Of a DNA stretch of 64,000 bases, positions 43,341 to 52,914 are shown piece by piece (positions within the stretch are counted from its first letter, which is position 1; each line of letters opens with the position of its first letter). The notes below the pieces were generated by a model. That model was not told where the DNA came from, made no database searches, and was given only the letters and a program-made list of their open reading frames with translations. This DNA comes from Cytophagales bacterium (GTDB taxonomy: Bacteria; Bacteroidota; Bacteroidia; Cytophagales; Cyclobacteriaceae): NCBI GenBank assembly GCA_017303795.1, contig JAFLBR010000002.1:310001-374000 (forward strand), written 5' to 3'. The position numbers and the translations under genes are program-made.

Positions 43341-43763
43341 GAACTACTTGCCGCAAAAGATTCTCTAAAGCACTAAGTCGCGAAAGATTAAGGTTGTTGT
43401 TAGCAAGCGAAATAACTTTATCGCTCCCCGTCTATTAGCTATTGTCATCATTAAGAGCCAGAGGCTCGCTTGATATTTTAGCAGCGGATTTTAATCCGCT
43501 GTTGGTCAATTCTCCACTATTGGAGAGTGCCATCGGCACGGAACATTTTCTAAGATTAATGATGCACCGAGCCCATGGCTCTCAACTTTTTTAACTCATT
43601 GTTTAATCAACAGATTAAAATCCGTTGTTAGAGAATGCTTCGAGCCTACGGCTCTTAACTTGGCCTATCAATTTCCAAGCCCTTAAGTTAATGACTATGA
43701 TCCCCAAAGGAGTTAGTGTCTTAGCGCCTCAGTCTGCTGTCAGGCAGGTTGGTGGCAAACAGA
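43341..43763. other. Intergenic region made largely of REP-like palindromes
   Basis: No credible gene. The 423-base gap is filled by short palindromes listed separately (43455-43654). It separates convergent transcription units. Confidence 0.6.
43455..43654. repeat. Cluster of REP-like palindromes
   Basis: Three copies of GAGCC-N3-GGCTC (43455-43467, 43569-43581, 43642-43654), a perfect 20-base palindrome CAGCGGATTTTAATCCGCTG (43482-43501), an imperfect relative AACAGATTAAAATCCGTTGTT (about 43609-43629), TCTCCA-CTAT-TGGAGA (43511-43526) and GTGCC-ATC-GGCAC (43527-43539). This modular set in an intergenic gap is the picture of REP/BIME elements mobilised by REP-associated tyrosine transposases. 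No transposase gene is nearby. Confidence 0.7.
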
Positions 43764-44456
43764 TCAATCAAATAATGTCAGATTCCCATGTTGATCGGCT
43801 GCGGGTGCAGGCAGCAGGAGTGAAGGCTTATCGAACTCAGGTGTAAATACTGCTGGTGATACCGTATGACTCGCCAGATCATTTTCCGGATAAGATTTAA
43901 TTAAGTCCAGCAGTTGTAATTCGCTTGAATTTGGATTCAACCACACCAACTCCTGCTCGCGATTAAAGATCACGGGCATTCTATCGGTAACGGATGAAAC
44001 CGTAGCATTAGCCGGCATGGTGAGCATTGAAAAAGTATGATAGGCATTGCCATCCGAATCATCGTACTCTTCCCATAGTCCCGCAAAGGAGACCGTAAGT
44101 TTTGGTGTAAATAATTTAGGGACTGCCGATTTTTTACCAATCTTTTTCCAGGCATAAAAACCGTTGGCCGGAATTATACATCGATAGCGCATTAATGCTT
44201 TGCGCAACATGGGTTTTTCCTGGATCCACTCTACGCGTGTGTTGATGATGCGTTCCGCTACAGTTTTATTTTTTATCCATTGCGGATCGGTGCCCCAATA
44301 GAAATAAGAAAACCCTTGCGGACTTTGATGCGTAATCACCGGAAGCAATTTACCGGCAGCTGCATTATAATAAGGTTTATAGCCGGGCAATTCTTCAATG
44401 CCAAAGCGGTTAGCCAATTGCTGAAAAGGAGAATGAATGGTGTAGCGTTCTATCAT
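43764..44456 (-). CDS. SRAP-family protein with degenerate active site (probable pseudoenzyme)
   Basis: 230 residues from ATG 44456, which overlaps the stop of the hydrolase gene (ATGA). The SRAP fold is evident: LPGYKPYYNAAAGKLLPVIT, IINTRVEWI, CIIPANGFYAWKKIG, TMPANATVSSVTDRMPVIFN. Three catalytic positions are altered. The N-terminus is MIERYT rather than MCGR, so the crosslinking Cys2 is missing; GFYAW replaces GFYEW; and VTDRMP replaces the usual HDRMP. The Asn of INTR is kept. It may bind DNA without forming the crosslink. The catalytic-looking paralogue lies at 2302-3378. Confidence 0.8.
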   Translation of the reverse strand: MIERYTIHSPFQQLANRFGIEELPGYKPYYNAAAGKLLPVITHQSPQGFSYFYWGTDPQWIKNKTVAERIINTRVEWIQEKPMLRKALMRYRCIIPANGFYAWKKIGKKSAVPKLFTPKLTVSFAGLWEEYDDSDGNAYHTFSMLTMPANATVSSVTDRMPVIFNREQELVWLNPNSSELQLLDLIKSYPENDLASHTVSPAVFTPEFDKPSLLLPAPAADQHGNLTLFD

Positions 44457-45391
44457 GTGCCTGCCTGAATAAACTGCAGTGCGCGCAGTTCGCTCCAATA
44501 TACCCCATTTTTATTAAACTGAGCGAAGCCTACATGGCCACCACGTTTCGGGTATTCCGTTTTTAAAAATTTGTGATCAGCAAAAACCGGATAACATCGG
44601 GTACTTAGAAACGGATCGTTTTGCGCATTTACCAGTAAGGTTGGCCGGGCAATGTCGTTCAAAAAATAAAGGGAACTACATTTTTCATAGTAGTCGATAG
44701 CATTGGCAAAGCCATGCAGGCGTGCGGTATAGGCATCATCAAATTCCTGAAGGGAATTGATTTGATCGAGATGTTGAACATCAATTTGCGGCATGAGTCG
44801 AGCTTTGTCGGCCACTTTTTGTTTTAGTGTTTTTAAAAAGCGAGTAGCATAAATGCCGCGGGCACTGGTTTCAATGTTCATACAACTGGAGTGCAGATGA
44901 AGCGGTACCGAAAACACAACCGATTTTTTTATCTGATCGGGTAGATTAACGCTTTGCTCACCGAGGTATTTCAACGTGAGGTTCCCGCCAAGGCTAAAGC
45001 CAATCAAATGGATTTGTTCGTAGCGCTGCGCGGCATGTTGTACTACCTCATGCAGATCATCGGTTGCGCCACTGTGGTAAAACCTCACTTGCTTATTTAC
45101 TTCACCACTGCATCCGCGGTAGTTCCAGGCCAGCACATCGTACTTCTGATTAAAAAATACACGCGCCATACCTTGTACGTAAGCACGCGTACTATTGCCT
45201 TCCAATCCATGCGAAATGATAACTAACTTTTTTGAGCCGCCTTTCAGCCAATCCAAATCCAGAAAGTCATGATCAGGTGTAGTGATGCGTTCGCGGATAT
45301 AGCTAACGTTTTTTACCGAGCGCAACAGAGCCGGGTAAATGGTTTCAAGGTGTTTGTTAAAGAGTATAGCCGGTGCCTGATAAGCCAGCAT
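44453..45391 (-). CDS. Alpha/beta-hydrolase, YheT-type
   Basis: 312 residues. YheT-family landmarks: NKHLETIYPALLR near the start, DFLDLDWLKGG, LVIISHGLEGNSTRAYVQGM, WNYRGCSGE, the nucleophile elbow IGFSLGGNLTLKYLGE, acidic NAQNDPFL and catalytic His in KRGGHVGFAQF. Probably an esterase; the substrate is unknown. Its start overlaps the previous stop by one base and its stop overlaps the next start, so translation is coupled. Confidence 0.88.
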   Translation of the reverse strand: MLAYQAPAILFNKHLETIYPALLRSVKNVSYIRERITTPDHDFLDLDWLKGGSKKLVIISHGLEGNSTRAYVQGMARVFFNQKYDVLAWNYRGCSGEVNKQVRFYHSGATDDLHEVVQHAAQRYEQIHLIGFSLGGNLTLKYLGEQSVNLPDQIKKSVVFSVPLHLHSSCMNIETSARGIYATRFLKTLKQKVADKARLMPQIDVQHLDQINSLQEFDDAYTARLHGFANAIDYYEKCSSLYFLNDIARPTLLVNAQNDPFLSTRCYPVFADHKFLKTEYPKRGGHVGFAQFNKNGVYWSELRALQFIQAGT

Positions 45392-45927
45392 TACCAGTTC
45401 AGCTTTTTTCGGAGTTCGGTAATGTGTGCGGTATGATGCGCCCCGTGCCAGGCATAAAGCGCAATCATATTATGAATAGCTACCCGCTTTTGTGTTTCGG
45501 GATGTACAAATTCTTTTTGTAATTCTTCAGGCTGCAAACTTTCCAAAAGCAACGTAAACTTACGATGTAAGGCCTGAATCAACGCAAGTGAAATTGTAGG
45601 AGATAACGACACCTCAGGTGTTTCGGCCCAAAGTTTTTCGTTGTAGGCTTTAATAGTAGGTGTAGCTTCTGTGATGGTCCACTTAATGCGGATGTAAGCA
45701 TTCATGTGGCTATCGGCTACATGATGCACAACCTGGCGCAACGTCCAGCCGCCCTCGCGATAAGGTGTATCTAACTGGCTATCGGTTAAACCTACAATTG
45801 CGGCTTCCAGTTTTAGTGGCAGCAACCGGATTTGTTCAATACAAGCGGCAATTTCTGCAGTTGTGTGACTTGGTTGTGGTGTGAATTTACCAATGGGATA
45901 CCGAGGATCAGTTTCGGTTGTGCTCAT
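45391..45927 (-). CDS. DinB/YfiT-type metal-dependent transferase
   Basis: 178 residues. The opening DPRYPIGKFTPQP and the His motifs RQVVHHVADSHMN and YAWHGAHHTAHITEL (three metal ligands) are those of the YfiT/BstA branch of the DinB four-helix family, which includes bacillithiol transferases. The reaction here is not certain; thiol transfer for detoxification is the usual suggestion. It starts one base after the TerC stop. Confidence 0.88.
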   Translation of the reverse strand: MSTTETDPRYPIGKFTPQPSHTTAEIAACIEQIRLLPLKLEAAIVGLTDSQLDTPYREGGWTLRQVVHHVADSHMNAYIRIKWTITEATPTIKAYNEKLWAETPEVSLSPTISLALIQALHRKFTLLLESLQPEELQKEFVHPETQKRVAIHNMIALYAWHGAHHTAHITELRKKLNW

Positions 45928-45928
45928 A

Positions 45929-46750
45929 CTATTTGTTCAATTCTTTAACGGCCTCTTCCAATTCTTTGTCATCATACCCTTTGTTCAACTTAACCGGGTT
46001 TGATTTAGCCTTACGTCTTTTACGCACCCGAATATTGGTGAACTCAATCAGCAATGAAAAGGCAACGGCAAAATAAATGTATCCTTTCGGGATTTCCTGG
46101 TGTAAACCTTCTAACAACAATGTAAAGCCAATCAAAATCAGGAAGCCCAGCGCCAGAACTTCCATTGACGGGTGGTTCTTGATGAACGTACTGATCGCGC
46201 CCGAGAAGAACATCATCACAATGATGGACACAATAACCGCAATAATCATAATCACTACCTGCTCGGGCGGAACAATCCCCACCGCGGTAAGAATAGAATC
46301 GAACGAGAAAATTATATCGAGTAAAATGATCTGGACAATCGTTCCGGAAAATGTTACCACAGCAGCTTTTGCAACTCCGGGTTCATCTTCATCATCGCCT
46401 TCCATTTCGTGGTTTATTTCTAAAGTGCTTTTTGCGATGAGGAACAAACCACCAAAGCCAAGAATTAAATCTTTACCGCTAAACGCCATGTCGTGCTTAA
46501 TCAGAAAGTTGGCGGGAATGGTAAAGAGTGGTTCTACAAAACCAATAATCCAGGTAATGCAGAGCAGCAATACAATGCGCACACCCATAGCCAATGCGAG
46601 CCCCACGTTGCGGGCTTTTGGCCGTTGTTCTTCCGGTAGTTTGTTGGAGACAATGGAGATGAAGATGATGTTGTCGATGCCGAGTACAATTTCAAGGAAA
46701 CAAAGCGTAAGCAGGGCCAGCCAGGTATCGGCTTTCAGGAACATTTCCAT
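45929..46750 (-). CDS. TerC-family integral membrane protein
   Basis: 273 residues, seven or more helices. Typical TerC motifs: FLEIVLGIDNIIFISIVSNK with conserved acidic residues, and IILLDIIFSFDSILTAVGIV. Members export Mn2+ or other metals and are named after tellurium resistance. The C-terminus is basic and helical. First gene of a four-gene operon (TerC, YfiT, hydrolase, SRAP). Confidence 0.92.
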   Translation of the reverse strand: MEMFLKADTWLALLTLCFLEIVLGIDNIIFISIVSNKLPEEQRPKARNVGLALAMGVRIVLLLCITWIIGFVEPLFTIPANFLIKHDMAFSGKDLILGFGGLFLIAKSTLEINHEMEGDDEDEPGVAKAAVVTFSGTIVQIILLDIIFSFDSILTAVGIVPPEQVVIMIIAVIVSIIVMMFFSGAISTFIKNHPSMEVLALGFLILIGFTLLLEGLHQEIPKGYIYFAVAFSLLIEFTNIRVRKRRKAKSNPVKLNKGYDDKELEEAVKELNK

Positions 46751-46947
46751 ACAGAAGTGCGAAGTTTGGTACTACTTTAAAACGTTGAAATTAACCAAAG
46801 AAACTTACATTTTAAACTCACTTTCATAAAGTTAGAACCCCTTAAAATAGACTGTTTTTGAGGTTTTTGTATTGCCAGCTCTTACATGTTTTGAAGGCGG
46901 TTTCGACCAAGGTTTTTAGTGAAGTATGGGGATAGTTTAAAGTCTTA

Positions 46948-47007
46948 AGTCCTAAGTAAAAAGTCTAAGAGCTCTACTCTTAAACTTTTTACTCTCGACT
47001 AAGGACT
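46948..47007. repeat. Long imperfect inverted repeat after the giant protein gene
   Basis: AGTCCTAAGTAAAAAGTCTA-AGAG (46948-46971) pairs with most of 46977-47007 (CTCTTAAACTTTTTAC, then GACTAAGGACT), with a small insertion in the right arm. It lies 8 bases beyond the stop at 47015. A transcript-end structure is plausible, though there is no terminal U run. Confidence 0.5.
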
Positions 47008-47014
47008 ATAAACT

Positions 47015-50000
47015 CTAATGCGCCACCAGCACCTTCTTCCTTACCACCCCTGTCTTCCCCGACCCAATCTGCACCACATAAATTCCCTGCGCCAGATTTT
47101 GTGTATTCACCGTTTTGGTTTGTTCACCTTTTTCAAAGTAAAGTTGTTGGGCTGCGCGACCAACCGGATCAATTAAGTTAACCATTAAGCGGTGCTCGGC
47201 TTTAAAGGGCAACTCAATTTCAAAACTTTCATTGGCCGGGTTAGGGTAGATGTTGATGTATTCGGAAAGGTCTTCGATGGCGGTAACCAAAGTAGGTTGG
47301 TCGGGTAAGAAAGCAGGATTCAGATCAAGATCAGCCTGAAATACTTCCCGCGTGTTTACATCCTGTACAAAAGCCACAATAGCTAACTCAGTAACATCTA
47401 TCTGTGGTTTTTCAATTCTTACGCTGTCAATCACTTCAATAAAATCATCTTCTTGCATACTTACTGGCAATACATGGCCCACCGCATTTGGCACTAGCTT
47501 GCGTAACACGAAGCGATTAGTACTAACCGTTTTCTCTACAACAGCAAGATGCAACACCGGACGTTTGGCCGCACCAATATCTGTTTTGGCGGTTACAACA
47601 GCACGAATTTTAAAGTAGCTATTATCGGTGGCATCTAATGATTCTACGCTGACATCAAAGTCACTGGTCTTTAAGCTTTGTTTGCTAAACCGGGTAGTAG
47701 CCCAGTTGGCAAGGTTAGGAATACCATTATTATTAGGGTCTAATGGGCCATCGCTTATTCCATCAATATAACTGCGTGGAATTTGCTGATCGGTCATCGG
47801 GATACCATAATAGGCGGCCCGTGCAAGAGGATCAACAGTATTCACTTCGTATTCCGAATCGGTATCTGGGAAGCCTACATGGTATTGGATTTTGGCAACT
47901 TCGGTATTGGGTATGGTAGTCGTAAATACTGTGTTGTTATCACCGTATCTTGTCGATCCATTATTCGTGAAGTTTTCAACAAGAGAGATTCGGTCTCTAG
48001 AGTTGATTGTCAAGTTATTAAAACCAAACCCTTCATAAACGGAATTACCCAAATTATCGGGTAGGTTATTTTCATCTGTGGTAAAGACAAATCGAAACCG
48101 AATATTACTTCTATCGCTGGCACTTAGATTACTAATATTATCTAAGGCCTTGACTGCAAATACAAGTGTGTCTGATTCCAAATTATCAACTAAAGAAGAT
48201 GCCCGGCCTGACCATCCTAATGCGCTGCTACCGATATTTCCAAATCCGAAGCCAGTAGTGTTGAACCAATTTAAGCCATTGTCAATTGCTCCAACGGCAA
48301 ACCAGGTTATACCCCCATCTTTTGAAAACTCAAGAACAACTCCATCTCGCTTAGATTCAGTATCCAAAACCATATTCATGGAAACGACAGGCCTGTTTAT
48401 TTCTTCAATATTCAAGCAAGGACTGTTAAGGAATGATTTTTCTAATGCAACATAATCTGACACTAAGCCTGTAGTCCATGCATTGCCTTCTAATTTCGAA
48501 AGCAGTGGCTTTGTGGGTGAACCGAATTCCCAAGTAGAGTTACCATTCACGTCCTCAAGTCGCCAATATCCCATACCGCCATCCAAACTTTCCATTCTGT
48601 AAGGATTACTTGAAGTTCTTATTAGTGTATCCAAAATTGTTACTGGTTTGGTTATTGAATTAGAACAACCCAAAGCTGTATAGGTAGTAAGTGTAACATT
48701 ATAAACACCGGATGAATTATCGATATCCGAACTTTCAAATTTATGTCTTGGTTCTTTATACGTGCCACTATTATTTGGCAGGGGAACAGTTGCTAATGCT
48801 AGACCTTTGGATATATAAGTACCAGGGGAGGAATCACCAAAATCCCATTCAAACTCATCAGAACCTACTCCCACTAATTGAGTTAAATTTCCCTCACAAA
48901 TAAGGGAATATGTAAAATCTGGAGTTGGATTTTGTCCAATTATTGGATTCTGTTGCTCGGAGCGGATGCAGCCAAAGCTATTAGTAACTTCTAACACAAC
49001 AGGATTTGAACTAAAGGCAGTGTAAGTATGCGTGATACTTGGATCATTATTTTTGGTAATGTTTGTTCCGTCCCCCATGGTCCACTTATAAATATTAAAG
49101 GCAGTTGAGCTGTTTAAAGTATCAATTGGTCCAGTAAATGATTCAGGCCTATTTATACAAAAATTTGGTAAACTAAACCGAGCATCTGGAGCTCGATTGA
49201 TTTCAATAGTGACTTCAGTTGGATCACTTTTACAGCCTTTGTATTGTTGCCGAACGAAGAAATTTTCAATTAAAGGTGTTGTTCCGTTTATAGAAGGAAC
49301 CGGTAAATCAAAATTTATTGAGTCGATGACTGCTGCTAATGGATTGGCTATTGGGTCAACACCATACCAAAATGGTTTATCGGAACTTCCGGTAGGTTGT
49401 GCTGGTATTTTGTAGGATGTTGGAGCTGTAACCTGACAAAATTCTACATTATTAGATATTGGTGAACTTGGCTTATTAATCCAGTTAAATTTTCTTTGGA
49501 CACTTGAAGGGCAGTTGTTTGCATCAGAATAGTTTAGTGTAATAGTTAATGGAATCTCTTCAAATCCACTAGTCAAGAGCGAATTTGCTCCAGGATTAAA
49601 AACTCTTGAATTTGCTCCAGTTAAAGCACCAGCATAATTTGGGGTAATTTCAAAATCATCAATTGCATACCCAACTATGCTTTGATCCAAAGTTATATTG
49701 GTTGCCGTTGCGCAAATGTTTGCTTGTTCTAAAATATTGACAATCTCGGGTGCTGGTCCATTTCGCACAAGTTCAAATGGTTGAAAAGAAATCAGAAATT
49801 CTTGATTGAGGTTATTTCGGCCATATACCAAAATAAAATAACTGTTTATCCGTCCGTTGCCGTTTAGATTTAATTCTCCTGAATAGCCAAATGTATTTCT
49901 TATTGCTGCGATATTTAAGTCATAGGTTATAGGTATAGTTACATTTATCGGGGCGAAGGGATTGGTTACGGGATGGTAAGCGATGTTTGGAAAACTTCCG

Positions 50001-52909
50001 CTAGAAGCCTGGGTAAGGGGATTGATTCCAACACAAAAACTATCATTTGGCCCTCCGTAAAAACATCCGTTATTATAAAAAATCAAACGAGTAAATTGGT
50101 ATTCATTTGGGGGATTAGTAGGTGTAAAAATAACTCTTGAATTGGCTGCATTTGGAGTAAGATCTTCTTCTAATGTTTCAGCCTGACAATATCTTAGTTC
50201 AAGATTGTTTACCACGGAATTAGTAACAACAAATTGAACAGTATCTGTTGCAAAACAACCAAAATTATTTGTGTACTTAAAAACAATATCATGAACCCCT
50301 AATGTCGCATCAAAAGGATTGAAATAGTAGAAACCATCATTTAATTTCTTAACCCCGGCTCCATTGAATTCAACTCCGGCACCACTTTGATTACCATATA
50401 ATCTATAGTTAATGTTTGACTCGGTATAATTAACCCTTACAGAACTTTCACCAGGAGCTGGGATAATAGTTGCGGTTGGGGATGGATTAACAACTACATC
50501 TACAAAGTCTGTGACGATATTTCCTGCGTTATCTTCTACCTCTAATGTGTATTGGGTATTTACTGTCGGTGCAACTAATGGACTTGAGCTTGAGGCAATG
50601 AGCGTTGGATCAGAAGGTGTTGCAGTCCATCTGAACTGATAAAAACCAGTTCCACCACTTGCGGAACCAATCAATGTTATCGCAGAGCCTAGGCATACCG
50701 TATTGGCGGGGCCATTCGTAGTGCTTACACTTACCGCCAAAGAAGCCACCGTAAGCGTAACCGGAGTATTCGTTAATGTTCTTGCAGTACAACCTGTGCG
50801 TGAAACATCAATTCTATAAGTGTAGCTACCAACAACATTTAAAGGGTCTGCTGGGCCATTAGCGGTATTTAAGGTGCGAGTTCCGTTATTACCAGCGACT
50901 ACATGCACTATAGCGGTAGGTGATGGACTGTAACCCACCGGTGCGCTGGTGAGGATTAATGAATAATCATAATTATTGCTCTGTGTATTTAGCACATCAA
51001 TGTTTACACTAGTATTCTGTGCAGGGCTAAGTGTAACCGGTGTAACTGTTAAACCAGTATTGATAGCCGGAAAAACATTGAGATTGCTGGCTGAGTTAGC
51101 ACTTACAAGGTCACTATCATTATTTCGTACAGTAATAGCACCTGTAGCAAAACCTGCAGGCAATGTAAACACAACCTGATTGGCAGTAAATGACACAATG
51201 TTAAGAGCTGGTATGGTTACACCATTTACTGTAACAGTGGGTTGTGTATTACCACTTGCTGGGCTGCCGGTTCCGGTAAAACGCGAACCATTAACGGTAA
51301 CATTATCAGCAATACAGGTTCCGGCTGCGGGCAGAAAACCACCAATTGATGGCCTATCCTCTGTTGTAAAGGTGATACTCTGAGCAGAGGAAGGATTCTC
51401 AACCGCATCCTCAATTGGATTCATTTCAACATAATAAACCTGGTTGTGCGCAAGCGTACTATTGGGGTTAATAGTTATTTCGGTGTTTGTACCATTAATG
51501 GTGGCGGTAAACGGAACGGTAGCACCACCGTTGTTAGTAAGTTTCAGTTCAACCAAACCACCTTGAATATCGGCTGGAGTAACAGCGGAATTATCGAGTT
51601 TGCGAATGGGTTCATTAAAAGTAAGTACGAGGTTACCAACAGCAGAAACATTGGTTGCTCCATTAGCCGGATTAAATGTAACCTGTGGTGGTAAGCTATC
51701 GCCAGTGGTAAATGTGATACTTGTGGTAGTAGTTGCATTATTACTTTCGTCCTCAACGGGATTCATCTCAACGTAATATTGGGTATTGCTAGTCAGGTTG
51801 CCTGAAGGGGTAATGGTAACAACCGTTCTGAGACCATTAATGTTTGCCGTAAAAGGAACAAGTGCTCCGGCATTATCAGTAAGTTTTAATTCTACAAGTG
51901 TATTAAGGTCGCCAGATGTAATTGCACCATCATCTATTTTGCGTACAGCTTCATTGAAAGTTATAATAATCTGGGTTGTTTCGAGCACCCCCGTAGCACC
52001 ATCGGTTATATTGAAAGATACTGTAGGGGCAATAGTATCGGGAGTGGTGAAGGTAATAGCGGATGATGTTGTTTCATTGCCATCAAGATCTTCAACCGGA
52101 TTAAGCTCTACATAATAGGTGGTGTTATTATTTAAATCGGCATTGGGATTAATAGTAATCTGATTTGTACCATTAAAGGTGGCTGTAAAGGGAACGGCAG
52201 CTCCGCCATTGTTGGTTACTTTAAGTTCTACAATTCCGCCCTCAATTGCAGCGGCATCAAGAGCAGTAGCATTGGCTTGAAACACGTTTTCATCAAAGGT
52301 GATAACAATGTTTGAGTTAACGGCCACATTGGAAGTCCCGTTAAGCGGGTTGAAGGTAAAGGTTGGTGTTATTACATCTTCAAAGCTATAAGTAGTACCG
52401 GTTATAGTTGCGGCATTAACAGTACCTGCGGCAGTAACGTTGGCTTGTGTTAATGATGGTGTAACGGTAGCGGTAGCAGAATTTACGCTGTTATCTGCAT
52501 CCACAACAAGAAAATATCTTCTTACCTCTGCTCCGGATGCGCCACTGAAAGTAGTTATACCACCCGTAAAGTTAATAGACGTTGGGCCGAATGCCGGTGT
52601 ACCAACTTCATTTGCAAGATCAGCAACATCAAAACTATTATTGTTGTCAGATCGAACCAGTCTGGGGTTAGTAAATCGGCCAACCGGATTCTGACCTAAA
52701 GGAATTGAAATGGCCGTAATGGAATTAGTACCACCTCCAGCTTTATCGAATTGAATACCAAAAATTGCAACATCGGTAGCTGTGTTGGCCAAAGGAGAAG
52801 ACGATACCCCTCCCGTAAGTTGGGTTATGGTTATGTTTTGTGAATAACTAGTGGCCCAGGCAACCACACCAAGTACAAAAACTAAAATTCGAGTTAGGTT
52901 GATACGCAT
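47015..52909 (-). CDS. Giant T9SS-secreted Ig-like repeat protein
   Basis: 1964 residues from ATG 52909; a TTG three codons earlier overlaps the previous stop (TTGA). Signal peptide MRINLTRILVFVLGVVAWATSYSQ (split at SYSQ). Domains in order: an N-terminal beta domain; three tandem Ig-like (SbsA type) repeats of about 110 residues (about 185-520), each with NPxNGxTNV, LTFNE and YYVEMNPxED; an IPT/TIG-like domain; further Ig-like domains; a PKD domain (EFEWDFGDSSPG); a MAM/lectin-like region (GGMGYWRLEDVNG); an Omp28-like thioredoxin-fold region (SLVENFTNNGSTRYGD, then YYGIPMTDQQIPRSYIDG); and the T9SS type A sorting tail (INIYPNPANESFEIELP to KVLVAH). It is last in a six-gene operon. Confidence 0.92.
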   Translation of the reverse strand: MRINLTRILVFVLGVVAWATSYSQNITITQLTGGVSSSPLANTATDVAIFGIQFDKAGGGTNSITAISIPLGQNPVGRFTNPRLVRSDNNNSFDVADLANEVGTPAFGPTSINFTGGITTFSGASGAEVRRYFLVVDADNSVNSATATVTPSLTQANVTAAGTVNAATITGTTYSFEDVITPTFTFNPLNGTSNVAVNSNIVITFDENVFQANATALDAAAIEGGIVELKVTNNGGAAVPFTATFNGTNQITINPNADLNNNTTYYVELNPVEDLDGNETTSSAITFTTPDTIAPTVSFNITDGATGVLETTQIIITFNEAVRKIDDGAITSGDLNTLVELKLTDNAGALVPFTANINGLRTVVTITPSGNLTSNTQYYVEMNPVEDESNNATTTTSITFTTGDSLPPQVTFNPANGATNVSAVGNLVLTFNEPIRKLDNSAVTPADIQGGLVELKLTNNGGATVPFTATINGTNTEITINPNSTLAHNQVYYVEMNPIEDAVENPSSAQSITFTTEDRPSIGGFLPAAGTCIADNVTVNGSRFTGTGSPASGNTQPTVTVNGVTIPALNIVSFTANQVVFTLPAGFATGAITVRNNDSDLVSANSASNLNVFPAINTGLTVTPVTLSPAQNTSVNIDVLNTQSNNYDYSLILTSAPVGYSPSPTAIVHVVAGNNGTRTLNTANGPADPLNVVGSYTYRIDVSRTGCTARTLTNTPVTLTVASLAVSVSTTNGPANTVCLGSAITLIGSASGGTGFYQFRWTATPSDPTLIASSSSPLVAPTVNTQYTLEVEDNAGNIVTDFVDVVVNPSPTATIIPAPGESSVRVNYTESNINYRLYGNQSGAGVEFNGAGVKKLNDGFYYFNPFDATLGVHDIVFKYTNNFGCFATDTVQFVVTNSVVNNLELRYCQAETLEEDLTPNAANSRVIFTPTNPPNEYQFTRLIFYNNGCFYGGPNDSFCVGINPLTQASSGSFPNIAYHPVTNPFAPINVTIPITYDLNIAAIRNTFGYSGELNLNGNGRINSYFILVYGRNNLNQEFLISFQPFELVRNGPAPEIVNILEQANICATATNITLDQSIVGYAIDDFEITPNYAGALTGANSRVFNPGANSLLTSGFEEIPLTITLNYSDANNCPSSVQRKFNWINKPSSPISNNVEFCQVTAPTSYKIPAQPTGSSDKPFWYGVDPIANPLAAVIDSINFDLPVPSINGTTPLIENFFVRQQYKGCKSDPTEVTIEINRAPDARFSLPNFCINRPESFTGPIDTLNSSTAFNIYKWTMGDGTNITKNNDPSITHTYTAFSSNPVVLEVTNSFGCIRSEQQNPIIGQNPTPDFTYSLICEGNLTQLVGVGSDEFEWDFGDSSPGTYISKGLALATVPLPNNSGTYKEPRHKFESSDIDNSSGVYNVTLTTYTALGCSNSITKPVTILDTLIRTSSNPYRMESLDGGMGYWRLEDVNGNSTWEFGSPTKPLLSKLEGNAWTTGLVSDYVALEKSFLNSPCLNIEEINRPVVSMNMVLDTESKRDGVVLEFSKDGGITWFAVGAIDNGLNWFNTTGFGFGNIGSSALGWSGRASSLVDNLESDTLVFAVKALDNISNLSASDRSNIRFRFVFTTDENNLPDNLGNSVYEGFGFNNLTINSRDRISLVENFTNNGSTRYGDNNTVFTTTIPNTEVAKIQYHVGFPDTDSEYEVNTVDPLARAAYYGIPMTDQQIPRSYIDGISDGPLDPNNNGIPNLANWATTRFSKQSLKTSDFDVSVESLDATDNSYFKIRAVVTAKTDIGAAKRPVLHLAVVEKTVSTNRFVLRKLVPNAVGHVLPVSMQEDDFIEVIDSVRIEKPQIDVTELAIVAFVQDVNTREVFQADLDLNPAFLPDQPTLVTAIEDLSEYINIYPNPANESFEIELPFKAEHRLMVNLIDPVGRAAQQLYFEKGEQTKTVNTQNLAQGIYVVQIGSGKTGVVRKKVLVAH

Positions 52910-52914
52910 ACTGC

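Noticed and set aside
43455-43654. CRISPR array
   Set aside because: The repeats are short palindromes of several kinds with irregular spacing, and no cas genes are present.
43625-43846. 73-residue plus-strand frame
   Set aside because: It starts inside the REP-like cluster and ends antisense to the SRAP gene, with no family match.
46077-46829. 250-residue plus-strand frame
   Set aside because: Antisense to the TerC gene; its Ile/Thr/Ser-rich translation mirrors the complement of membrane-helix codons.
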